Origin: Polyangiaceae bacterium
GTDB taxonomy: Bacteria > Myxococcota_A > Polyangia > Polyangiales > Polyangiaceae
DNA length: 64,000 nucleotides
Reading direction: 5' to 3'
Assembly (NCBI GenBank): GCA_025353725.1
Contig: JANXOF010000016.1
Span: 62,001 to 126,000 of the forward strand
Shown: positions 26,944-35,454 of the stretch, piece by piece
How the letters are laid out: the number at the start of each line of letters is the position of its first letter
How positions within the stretch are numbered: position 1 is the first letter of the stretch
Notes under the pieces: model-generated
Database searches by the model: none
What the model saw: the letters and a program-made list of their open reading frames with translations, nothing else
What the model was told of the DNA's origin: nothing
Position numbers and translations under genes: made by a program

Positions 26944-29010
26944 ATGCGCGAGTCGACACGTCGTGCCCTAACGGCCGCTACTCTTATTTCTGGCGCCGTG
27001 GCGTGGGCGGGTTGTGAAGGAAAGAAGCAAACGGAATACGTTGCGGGCGTGTCGACGCAGGTGCGTGTTCCGCGCGACCTCAAGGCCATCCGGATGGACG
27101 TAAGTGTCGGCGGTGTCGTCCAGTTTTGCCGTACGTACCGCGTCTATGACGGGAAAGTGCAGCTCCCAAGAAGTCTTGGCCAACTTCCTTCGCAAGGCAC
27201 GCCGGGGCCCGACCCGATCACCGTGACTGTGAGCGGCTACACAAAGGAGTTCTCGGAGACGACTGGAAATAGCGTCTTCGACAATTGCACCAGCGTCGCG
27301 CCTGAGGTGGGCAACGTGGACCAAGGCACGCGAATTCTTAGGCGAAGCAGGCAGCCCTACGTCGCCGATAGCGTTCTCTTCTTGCCCATGCCGCTCAAGT
27401 ATTCGTGTTTCGACTTCCTCGGATGCGAGGACGAAACCAAGACGTGCAAGGCCGGTCGGTGCGTCGACGCAAAAGTCGACGAGACGAAGCTGCCGAAGTA
27501 CGCGAGCGACCTTGTCGACGGCACCGGCGGTGGTTGCTTTCCGGCGGCACGGTGTTTTGAGGGAGCGGCTCCCGCGGTCGTCGTGAACGCCGACGATTGC
27601 ACCTACGCCGTCCCGAACGCGCCACCGAGCTCGCCTCCCCAGGTGGAAGGAGCGCCGCCGAATCCGTTCCCTAAGACAGGAGATGGCGTAAATGTTGAAA
27701 TTACGTACGACGGTGGACTCAACCGCGAGATCCTCGACCGCGACGACCAGGAGGGATTCGCCGTGCCTGACGCGAACAAGCCACAGCAGTTTCGCCTCGC
27801 GCCCGGGCTCTGCGACCTCGTCAAGGGCTACGGGCCGGCCGATGCCGCGCACGCCGAAGGAGTCCACACGTCCCACCGCATCACCAGTGTGCGGGTGAGC
27901 GGGACGTGCCGCGCCAAAGGGCCGTTTCAGCCACTCTGTGCGAGCGATCAACTCGCCGCAATGGGCGTCGACGCGAACGGCGCAGCACCCAACGCCGCGT
28001 CGCCACCCGCGTGCAGACCGATTGAATTAACACCCCCGAAGGCGGCCCTTGTTGTCTTAGCCGACGATACGAAAAACAGCGACGCGTTCTACAAGCAAGC
28101 GCCAGCGCAGACTATCGGCCTCCCCCTCTCGGACCCCGCTTTTTCTAATACGAAGATAGGGTTATCGTTTTTCCCCGGCAGCGGCGCGTGCGCCACGCCT
28201 GGTTCGTTCGCCTTGGCCGTCGCGCCCGAGTTTGCTCGAACGGTAAAGGTCGCCATACAGACACAATTCGCGAATCGCAGTGCCGGTGACGGCGCTCTGT
28301 TGAAGCCTCTCGACACTCACGTGAACCTGGATGGCGCCCTTCGCGACGCTTACGCGTTTCTCGGCAAGCCCGAATATGCGACGTACTACCGCCGCGCGGT
28401 TCTCGTGGTGGGCAACCGCGAATTTGACCAACAGCGATGCGAGCTAACACCCGCGAGCCAGGCGGCGGCCGCGCGCTTGACGAAAAAGGTCGCCACTTAC
28501 GTGCTGTTGCTTACGCCGAATACGTCGGGTGGTGGTGACACCACCAGCGCGGTGGCAGGCGCAAGTGAACTCGCTCTCGCCGGCGGCACGCTCAGCGCTT
28601 ACGACGCACGTGCCAACAAGGGTGTCGCGCAGAATGCCTTTCAGGCCGTTGTCAATGACCTCGCGACGTGCGTTTACGACGTCTCCGACCCAGCGCTACG
28701 CCCCGCCGCAACGGACGTCCTCACCTACACAAATCCAATTGACCCGTTGGCATCGACGAGGACCATCGGGTTCAACAGCGCCTGCAGCAGCGAGGCCGTG
28801 GCCGGCGTCGGATTCGGCGTCGACCCGACCGAAACCAAGCGCTTATTCCTTTGCAAAGACTCATGTGACGCGTACCGAAGTGTGTTGCGTAATGCGGGGC
28901 TGTATTCGGCGCAAAACACGATGCCAGCTATCGCCGTTCCGATCTTTGCGCACAAAGAGGGGTGCATGCCGACGCCGAATGTCACGAGCGCCGTCCCCGC
29001 CGTTCCCTGA
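26944..29010 (+). CDS. Cys-rich lipoprotein with degenerate von Willebrand A-like domain
   Basis: The 688-residue product has a signal peptide ending at WAGC (Cys24), an atypical but plausible lipobox. The N-terminal half is Cys-rich (for example CFDFLGCEDETKTCKAGRC). From about residue 355 the order matches a VWA fold: ALVVLADDTKNS where the metal-site DxSxS would be, KIGLSFFPGSGAC, then a helix, and RRAVLVVGNREF. The MIDAS is altered, so metal binding is doubtful. It follows the PEGA protein by 63 bases on the same strand and probably belongs to the kinase locus as an outer-membrane or surface component. Confidence 0.7.
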   Translation: MRESTRRALTAATLISGAVAWAGCEGKKQTEYVAGVSTQVRVPRDLKAIRMDVSVGGVVQFCRTYRVYDGKVQLPRSLGQLPSQGTPGPDPITVTVSGYTKEFSETTGNSVFDNCTSVAPEVGNVDQGTRILRRSRQPYVADSVLFLPMPLKYSCFDFLGCEDETKTCKAGRCVDAKVDETKLPKYASDLVDGTGGGCFPAARCFEGAAPAVVVNADDCTYAVPNAPPSSPPQVEGAPPNPFPKTGDGVNVEITYDGGLNREILDRDDQEGFAVPDANKPQQFRLAPGLCDLVKGYGPADAAHAEGVHTSHRITSVRVSGTCRAKGPFQPLCASDQLAAMGVDANGAAPNAASPPACRPIELTPPKAALVVLADDTKNSDAFYKQAPAQTIGLPLSDPAFSNTKIGLSFFPGSGACATPGSFALAVAPEFARTVKVAIQTQFANRSAGDGALLKPLDTHVNLDGALRDAYAFLGKPEYATYYRRAVLVVGNREFDQQRCELTPASQAAAARLTKKVATYVLLLTPNTSGGGDTTSAVAGASELALAGGTLSAYDARANKGVAQNAFQAVVNDLATCVYDVSDPALRPAATDVLTYTNPIDPLASTRTIGFNSACSSEAVAGVGFGVDPTETKRLFLCKDSCDAYRSVLRNAGLYSAQNTMPAIAVPIFAHKEGCMPTPNVTSAVPAVP

Positions 29011-29036
29011 CTTTTGAGCGAAAGTCCCCTATCGAA

Positions 29037-30803
29037 TCACGGCCCGAACATCATACCAATGAACGGGCCGATGTAGACCTGCGTTCCCGTCGCAAGTTCG
29101 TACGCAGGCGTGGTGAGGCCACTCGGGCCGAGCGATCGACCGCCGCTTTTGGGCGTCGTCGGAATCTGATCGAACGATCGAGGACTTTCAACCAACAGCG
29201 ACAATCCAAGAGCGACCGTCGTGTGACCGGTCAAACGATACTGAATGCTGGGTTCAAGGGAGAGGACCGGAGAAAGGTAGCCTTCCGCGTCCGGAGCAAA
29301 AACATCGCGCGCGTTGCTGTTTGCCGCGGCGGTCGTCTCACGCGAGAGGTGCAGCGAGCTATAGGCGAGACCTACGCCGCCCGCGAGACCGAAGCGAAGC
29401 GCCTCGCTCTGAAACGTGAGGCGCACGCGCACAATCCCGAAGCCTCCGACGCGGCGTACGACAAAGGACTCCACGCGCGCCGGATCTGGACCGAGCCCCG
29501 GGTCGGTGGTCGAAGCAGCCCACGTCAAGGAGGGGGACGATTGGTCATAGTGAGCGCCGGCGAAGAGCTCGATACCTACCGGATCCCAATGGTATCCGAC
29601 GAACCCGGTAATCCCTCCGCCGAGGCCTCCGGTTGCGCCTTCACACGCCGTGAGCTCTGCGGGCTTCGCGCCTTCGCACGTCTTCTGCATCGCGTGCTTC
29701 ATCCCGCCGGGCAACCACGTCATCAGCAAACCGAAGCCACCATAGAGCCCCTCCAGCGGGCGACTCTCGGCCTGCACCGCACGCGTGTCGATCTTCGTTG
29801 AAAGCATCAGCGTAATGCTTCGAGCGAGCGTCTCTTTGTCTTTGAGCTCGAGGGACTCCTCGAACGGCTCATAGCCCTCGCGAGAGATGCGAAGGACGTG
29901 CGTGCCTGCGGGCACCTCTTGGCTGAACACGCCTTCGCCAACAAGCTTGCTATCGAGGTAGATAAGCCCTTTGCCGTCGCTCGTACTTACCTTGAGCGCA
30001 CTCGTACGGCTTGAGGCGACAAGGTCAATGTCGGTCGTTGTGGCGCGCTCCACGACTCGCCTCTCGGACAACACGGCGACGCCGGGGCCGCGGCCGCCGA
30101 CCTCGTGCGGCCCTGCGTCGACGTCGCCCGTCCATGGAGCGTCGCCCATATCGATACCGTCGACAAGCACCCGGATCGCCTTCCCTGCCTTCTCTTTCAC
30201 CACAAGTCGCCCTTTGGTGGTCCGCGCGTCGAGCTTGGCCGTCACGGACTGCGTCGATCGGGGAGCAACGTTTGGCACCTGATCAAACGGCGTGAATCCA
30301 TCTTTCGTGACGCGTACGCGATGTGGCCCCTGCCCCAAACGCAACGCTGTTACGAGTGGCGACGTGCCAACAGGCCTCTCATCAACCGTGACCGTCGCGC
30401 CGACCTCACTCACGTCGAAGGCGAGCAAACCCGTTCGGTCTGCGAGTTCCTTCAGGCGCGACTCGCTCAGCTTTTTCTTTTGACTCGAGGCTGTCGAACC
30501 GTAGGTTTTGAGCCATTCGTCGTAGGCCGCATAAGCCTCGGCGTCGTGCCTCTGCTGATACTGCGCGTTGGCCAGCCCCTCCAGCGCGTCGGGACTCGGC
30601 AGGACGGTATGGGCAGCTGCAAACTCCGTGGCCGCGCGCGCCCAGTCTTTTGACGCAGCCGAACGCATCCCACTCGCCAGTGTCGCTTTTGGATCGGCGG
30701 GTTGCGCCGCGGCGACCGAGGGCATGAGCAGGCCGCAAAAGAGGACACGCGCAAGGACGGACCGGCGCCTCGAACGTGCAAAGGAGAGCGGGTGCGAGAG
30801 CAT
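29037..30803 (-). CDS. PEGA-domain outer-membrane protein
   Basis: The 588-residue protein starts with a signal peptide ending AAAQP (about residue 35), a TPR-like helical region (about 40-110), then PEGA modules (VGATVTVDERPVGTSPL, IRVLVDGIDMGDAPW and IYLDSKLVGEGVF). From about 355 to the end it is rich in Gly and aromatic residues in alternating patterns (YGGFGLLMTWLPGGM, GFVGYHWDPVGIELFAGAHYD and QVYIGPFIGMMFGP), as in an outer-membrane beta-barrel. It converges on the VWA-like lipoprotein gene, 26 bases away. It has the same TPR-PEGA architecture as the protein at 25600, so the two probably work in the same envelope process. ATG 30803 begins the signal peptide. Confidence 0.75.
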   Translation of the reverse strand: MLSHPLSFARSRRRSVLARVLFCGLLMPSVAAAQPADPKATLASGMRSAASKDWARAATEFAAAHTVLPSPDALEGLANAQYQQRHDAEAYAAYDEWLKTYGSTASSQKKKLSESRLKELADRTGLLAFDVSEVGATVTVDERPVGTSPLVTALRLGQGPHRVRVTKDGFTPFDQVPNVAPRSTQSVTAKLDARTTKGRLVVKEKAGKAIRVLVDGIDMGDAPWTGDVDAGPHEVGGRGPGVAVLSERRVVERATTTDIDLVASSRTSALKVSTSDGKGLIYLDSKLVGEGVFSQEVPAGTHVLRISREGYEPFEESLELKDKETLARSITLMLSTKIDTRAVQAESRPLEGLYGGFGLLMTWLPGGMKHAMQKTCEGAKPAELTACEGATGGLGGGITGFVGYHWDPVGIELFAGAHYDQSSPSLTWAASTTDPGLGPDPARVESFVVRRVGGFGIVRVRLTFQSEALRFGLAGGVGLAYSSLHLSRETTAAANSNARDVFAPDAEGYLSPVLSLEPSIQYRLTGHTTVALGLSLLVESPRSFDQIPTTPKSGGRSLGPSGLTTPAYELATGTQVYIGPFIGMMFGP

Positions 30804-30902
30804 TTGCGCGAGCCTATCGGAAACCTCTCGCCCGGCGAAGTCCCGAACCCATCCGCCGCACGATACAGGACGGAGCACGATGCGCGCGCAGCGCCGCTTC
30901 TC

Positions 30903-32042
30903 CTAAGGCGGGTCAACGTACGTGACGTGCTCGCCGCGAAACGTCCGGAGAGTCGTGAGTCCATCGCCGCGTTCGACGACGTAGTCGGGTGAGAGCGGCA
31001 CCTTTCCCTTCCCTCCCGGCGTGTCGCAGATCAACTTCGGCATCGCGATTCCGGTGAGCCGACCTTGCAGCTGTTCGAGGAGTTCGACTCCTTTAGAGAG
31101 CGGTGTCCGCAGATGAGCCGTGCCGCGAACGGGGTCGGTTTGAAGCAGGTAATAAGGCCGCACGCGCGCTCGGATCAAACCACGAAATAGCGACTCCAAA
31201 ACCTCCGCGTTGTCATTTATTCCGGCCAAAAGCACGGTTTGGTTCATGACGGGAAACCCGCCGTCCGCGAGCCGCGAGCACGCCGCAACGGACTCTTTCG
31301 TAAGCTCTTTCGGATGATTAAAATGAGTCATGACCCATACGGGATGGTGTTTGCGAAGCGCCCGAACGAGCTCCGGGGTGACGCGCATCGGCAACGTTAC
31401 GGGAACGCGTGTCGCGAGCCGAATCGTCTCCACGGACGCTATCGCGCGGATGCGCCCGAGAACGCGGTCGATCCGATCCGTGCTCATCGCGAGCGGGTCG
31501 CCGCCGCTCACGATGACATCGCGAATCTCGGGATGCGCCGCGATCCACGTGAACGCGGGCTCGAGCTTCGCAAGCGAGACCGGACCGCCGCCATCGCCGA
31601 CCATACGCGAGCGCGTGCAAAATCGGCAGTACACCGCGCATTGGTCCGTTACGAGAAGGAGCACGCGGTCGGGATAGCGCCTGACCAGGTTGGGAGCGAC
31701 CTCGTGGTTCACCTCCCCGAGCGGGTCGGTCATATCGCCGGGCACCTCGCGAGCTTCGTCAATGCATGGAACGCACTGGCGCCGGACCGGGCATGTCGCA
31801 TCCTTCGAATCGCAAAGCGACAAGTAATAAGGCGTTATGGCGACCGGAAGGCCTTCGCGGTCCGCTCGACGCGCCCCTGCGAGTTCCTCGGGCGTAAGAG
31901 CGAGCACGCGTTCGAGATGCGCGACGGAACGAACGCTCGCGCGAAGCTGATCTTGCCAATCGCGAGGACCTCGCTTTCCAACCCGTATCGGCTTTGCCTC
32001 GGGCCGACGAACAAGCGAGGAAGAGGAAAGAAGTGCTGCCAT
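30903..32042 (-). CDS. KamA-family radical SAM enzyme (lysine 2,3-aminomutase-like)
   Basis: The radical-SAM cluster motif CAVYCRFC (Cys135, 139, 142) and the GGDPL loop (180-184) are present. A C-terminal region with CDTPGGKGKVPLSPDY supplies the PLP lysine (probably Lys347). The two aspartates that hold the substrate side-chain amine in clostridial lysine 2,3-aminomutase appear conserved (Asp303 in QTDPVRG and Asp340 in ICDTPGG), favouring L-lysine over glutamate as substrate. The 379-residue length lies between EpmB and full-length KamA. It would isomerise lysine to beta-lysine using SAM and PLP. It starts four bases after the parvulin gene, so the two are cotranscribed. ATG 32060 is an alternative start. 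Confidence 0.85.
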   Translation of the reverse strand: MAALLSSSSLVRRPEAKPIRVGKRGPRDWQDQLRASVRSVAHLERVLALTPEELAGARRADREGLPVAITPYYLSLCDSKDATCPVRRQCVPCIDEAREVPGDMTDPLGEVNHEVAPNLVRRYPDRVLLLVTDQCAVYCRFCTRSRMVGDGGGPVSLAKLEPAFTWIAAHPEIRDVIVSGGDPLAMSTDRIDRVLGRIRAIASVETIRLATRVPVTLPMRVTPELVRALRKHHPVWVMTHFNHPKELTKESVAACSRLADGGFPVMNQTVLLAGINDNAEVLESLFRGLIRARVRPYYLLQTDPVRGTAHLRTPLSKGVELLEQLQGRLTGIAMPKLICDTPGGKGKVPLSPDYVVERGDGLTTLRTFRGEHVTYVDPP

Positions 32043-32046
32043 TCGC

Positions 32047-33138
32047 TCAGTGCCCCGCATCCGACAGAAGCCCCATATCGACTCGAACTGTACCGAGCGC
32101 GGCTTCGTCGACTTCGACTTTGATGGACTTTCGTAGTTCAGTGACGAGCTCTTCCTCTTTCGCCCGAAGCTTGTCTTGCGCAAGCTTTACGCGAATCGAG
32201 CGCTCGGCCTCCTCGTATGACCGTTCGTGCGCTGGGATTTTTTGGGTCAGGCGAACAACGTAGAATTTGCCATTCGAAGCGACGACCCTATCCGCGATGC
32301 CGCCCAACTCAGCCACCTCGAAAGCCGCGGCCCGCACCTCGGCGGGGATGCGGGTGTTCTCGCCTCGCGCGTCCCCGGGAGGGGACACAATTCCCAGGTC
32401 GCCGGCAAGGTCAACGGGCACATTGGCCCGAGCCTGCGGGTCAATCGACTTCGCGCGCACGGCTTCGCCCCATGACGCGGCGAGTGAATTTTTTTGCGCC
32501 ATGGCAAGAGTGGCGCGAGCCGACGGCTCGTCGCGCAAAATAATCGCGGAAACACGACGACGCTCAGGGTCCTTGTAGTCTGCACGATGAGCCTCAAACC
32601 AACCGCGCACTTCGGCCTCCGGGACATCGGCTGGAGAAGGCGCATTCTTCCGAGCCTCTGCGAGCATCGCGTCGCGGAGAATCGCGCGAAGCTCCTGCTG
32701 CGCGAGGGGCTCCTTGTCATAGCCCTTTGCAAGCGCCTCCTTCGCAAGGAGCTGAACCGTAATCATTTCGTCGAGCAGTTCCTTGCGCCGCTCGGTCGAC
32801 TGGTAGCGAAGCCTGTCGAACTGGTCCATATGCTCGAGTGCGGCGGCGTAGTCTCCAAGCGTAATGGTGTCTGTCCCGACACGAGCAAGCGTTTGGGCAG
32901 CCTGCTCGGCTGTGAGCGAGCTGGGCTGCGCGTGCCCCGCGTCGTGACTTTCGGAGTCCGCGCTACCTGTCCTGTCACAGGCCTTACATCCGCTGGTGCC
33001 GATCGCGACGGCCAGCCCGAGCAAGACCGGACCTCCAAACGCACACGCGGCTGCGGTTACAGCTACTGGCGGTACGATCGACAGCGGAACGCGGAACGAA
33101 ACAGAACGACGAGACTTCACGGCGGCGAAACGTACCAC
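32047..33138 (-). CDS. SurA/PrsA-like peptidyl-prolyl isomerase lipoprotein
   Basis: From GTG 33138, preceded by AAGGGA, the protein has a long hydrophobic N-terminus and a Cys at residue 51 (GTSGCKACD), suggesting a lipoprotein or anchored periplasmic protein. A SurA-N-like helical region ([19 protein letters not shown]) precedes a parvulin-type rotamase domain (about 220-320, [21 protein letters not shown] and [22 protein letters not shown]). A helical tail follows. It would assist folding of exported proteins. A GTG at 33120 is an alternative start. It is divergent from pyrH by about 110 bases and drives into the KamA-like gene. Confidence 0.8.
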   Translation of the reverse strand: MVRFAAVKSRRSVSFRVPLSIVPPVAVTAAACAFGGPVLLGLAVAIGTSGCKACDRTGSADSESHDAGHAQPSSLTAEQAAQTLARVGTDTITLGDYAAALEHMDQFDRLRYQSTERRKELLDEMITVQLLAKEALAKGYDKEPLAQQELRAILRDAMLAEARKNAPSPADVPEAEVRGWFEAHRADYKDPERRRVSAIILRDEPSARATLAMAQKNSLAASWGEAVRAKSIDPQARANVPVDLAGDLGIVSPPGDARGENTRIPAEVRAAAFEVAELGGIADRVVASNGKFYVVRLTQKIPAHERSYEEAERSIRVKLAQDKLRAKEEELVTELRKSIKVEVDEAALGTVRVDMGLLSDAGH

Positions 33139-33251
33139 CGCGCGGCGTCCCTTGCACGCCCCCCGGCCTACGACTAAGCACCGCCGGTATGCGGGATCCT
33201 CGCGCCGATGGCTCGTTACCACTCTCTGAATCTGGGCCACGCCTGGACACG

Positions 33252-33986
33252 ATGGCGCCGCCACCGCGCGATCCGAAACTTCGCTACAAGCGCATCATTC
33301 TTAAGCTCAGCGGAGAGGCCCTGTGTGGGTCTCAGGGGTTTGGCATCGAACCTAGCGTGCTGAAGACTACCGCCGAAGAGCTCGCGGACGTCTACGCGGC
33401 CGGCGTTCAGGTTGGGATCGTGGTGGGCGGCGGAAACATCTTCCGTGGTCTCAAAGGCGCAAGCGCAGGGATGGACCGCGCTCAGAGCGATTACATGGGC
33501 ATGCTTGCGACGGTGATGAACTCGCTCGCGCTTCAGGACGCACTCGAAAAGTGTGAGGTTCCCACTCGCGTGCAAACTGCACTCGAAATTAGGTCCATCG
33601 CGGAGCCGTACATCCGACGTCGAGCCATTCGCCACTTCGAGAAGGGGCGCTTCGTCATCTTTGCAGCCGGGACGGGAAATCCCTACTTCTCGACGGATAC
33701 TGCCGCTGCGCTCCGCGCCATGGAGGTTCACGCCGATGCGCTGTTCAAAGCAACCAAAGTACAAGGCATTTACGACAAAGACCCCGTGAAGTTTTCCGAC
33801 GCCTCCATGTATTCAAATATGACGTTTGACCGATTCATCAATGACCGAATCGGCGTGATGGATTCGACGGCGGCTACGCTCTGCCGCGACAACCACATGC
33901 CCATTCGAGTTTTCAAGCTGACAGACCCTGGGAACATCAAGCGCGTCGTGTTTGGGGAGCCCATCGGCACTATCGTTCAGGGCTAA
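33252..33986 (+). CDS. pyrH: UMP kinase
   Basis: PyrH phosphorylates UMP to UDP in pyrimidine nucleotide synthesis. The 244-residue amino-acid-kinase fold shows [13 protein letters not shown] near the N-terminus, [10 protein letters not shown], the UMP-site segment [48 protein letters not shown] and the C-terminal GTIVQG. ATG 33252 gives the usual N-terminus; an upstream in-frame ATG at 33189 would add 21 unconserved residues. It stands alone rather than in the common tsf-pyrH-frr order. Confidence 0.96.
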   Translation: MAPPPRDPKLRYKRIILKLSGEALCGSQGFGIEPSVLKTTAEELADVYAAGVQVGIVVGGGNIFRGLKGASAGMDRAQSDYMGMLATVMNSLALQDALEKCEVPTRVQTALEIRSIAEPYIRRRAIRHFEKGRFVIFAAGTGNPYFSTDTAAALRAMEVHADALFKATKVQGIYDKDPVKFSDASMYSNMTFDRFINDRIGVMDSTAATLCRDNHMPIRVFKLTDPGNIKRVVFGEPIGTIVQG

Positions 33987-34035
33987 GTCACGTTAGCGAG
34001 CTCATCGCGGTTTGGCCGTGCTCAAACGGCGGGGC

Positions 34036-35454
34036 TCACGCCAGACCTGACCCTTCCGCATCGAGTGCCGTTCGGACGAGACTTGCGACTTGCACGGCGC
34101 TGGATTCCTCGAGCGCGCCGAAGACCGCGCGCGCGTCGAGAATAGCGAGTCCTACACTCGCGCACGCTTCCTCGAGGGCTTGCGAAGCGGCCTCGTCGAG
34201 GCGAACGAGGAGTGTTGCACCCGCGAGGGCGAGTGGCCATAGGGGCGCGTACACGGGCACCAACGGGAGCGCGACGATATCAAGTTCGACGCCGTCACCG
34301 AGCCTTATCGTGGCGACGACATAGGGCACCGGGACCGGCGGGGCGCCGTCTGGACCTGAGAAGGTATCGGCGAGCGACAGGACCGTATGTCCAAAAACGG
34401 CAAGACGCGCCGGTGTCGCGGCAAATACGAGCCGTGCGGCACCGGAAAAACCAGGAGACTTCGCTCGCGCCGCAGAGGCGCGCAGCAAATGCATCTGGTC
34501 CGGGCCGCAGAGCTGCACCCGCAAGGACGCGAGCCCAAGGTGCTTTATGCGGCCCAATCCGTCGAGACGAAGAAGCGACTCCACGATGGCGGCGTCCATG
34601 TGAGGCAACTCATCAAGGAGGTCGTCGACCATGGAAGGCACCCGAAGGCGCGACAATACGTGCTGTTCGACTTCCGACAACACGTCCGTAGCCAGACCTT
34701 CTACGGCCATAAGCATGTTAGCGAGAAGCGGCTCCGCGATTCCGTAGAGGTCGCGGGTCCTTTCGACCAGCGCGCGGGCTTCGGCCAAAAGCGTCGGCGT
34801 GGACCCGTGGAGGCGTCGCATGATCGCGGGTGCCCCGGGTGCAAACGTCGCGCTACCCACGCGTTCGCCAAGCATGCGCACCAAGGCTTTACGCCCTTCT
34901 AGCCGAATGTAGACGGCGTCGAAGATGTCGCCATTCACCCATCGAATTTCGCCCGACCCTTTCGGAGTCGTGACCGTGAGCGTGCCGGAGCGCAGCTCTT
35001 CGGAGAGGACGAGAAAAAGCTCGGCGAGCGCCGCATTCTCGAGTGCGTGCTCGGAGACGGCAAGGCTCGAGACGGTCGGAATCCCTACGGGAGGCAGCCC
35101 CACCGGCGTGATGTGCCGCAGAATGCCCTCGATATCATCTCGCGCGATCCGCTTTTCGTTCGCGAGGCCGGTAGAGGCAGTGTCAGCATCGTCCGAGTCA
35201 CAAAGCAGAAGAAGCGGTGGTACCGAAACCAGGTCAACACTCAACAGGTCAAAAAGTCCCATCCCCTGCTCGGTCGATTCAGCGACCGCCCGGGAAGCGA
35301 GAACCAGGTCATACGCTCCTGCGCGAGCTCGCTCACAAGCCATGCGCAAACCATTCGCCAACGAGACGCGCACGCCGCGCAGACGCAGCGCCGCGGCGAG
35401 CGTCGCGAGCGCCTCGACGTCGTCGTCAACGAGCAGCACGCGGCTACCCTGCAT
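34036..35454 (-). CDS. Degenerate receiver / DUF4388 signalling protein
   Basis: The N-terminal receiver-like domain (about 1-110) keeps the acidic cluster (LLVDDD), but the phospho-acceptor position reads VLASRA, with Ser instead of Asp, so it is probably not phosphorylated. A DUF4388 (PATAN) domain follows (about 140-240, SGTLTVTTPKGSGEIRWVNGDIFDAVY), a module common in delta-proteobacterial regulators. After a helical stretch, the C-terminal region (about 325-460) has strands such as ARLVFAATPARLAVFG and VELDIVALPLVPVY that recall an MglA-like GTPase without a P-loop; this is tentative. It overlaps the upstream gene by about 11 bases. Confidence 0.7.
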   Translation of the reverse strand: MQGSRVLLVDDDVEALATLAAALRLRGVRVSLANGLRMACERARAGAYDLVLASRAVAESTEQGMGLFDLLSVDLVSVPPLLLLCDSDDADTASTGLANEKRIARDDIEGILRHITPVGLPPVGIPTVSSLAVSEHALENAALAELFLVLSEELRSGTLTVTTPKGSGEIRWVNGDIFDAVYIRLEGRKALVRMLGERVGSATFAPGAPAIMRRLHGSTPTLLAEARALVERTRDLYGIAEPLLANMLMAVEGLATDVLSEVEQHVLSRLRVPSMVDDLLDELPHMDAAIVESLLRLDGLGRIKHLGLASLRVQLCGPDQMHLLRASAARAKSPGFSGAARLVFAATPARLAVFGHTVLSLADTFSGPDGAPPVPVPYVVATIRLGDGVELDIVALPLVPVYAPLWPLALAGATLLVRLDEAASQALEEACASVGLAILDARAVFGALEESSAVQVASLVRTALDAEGSGLA

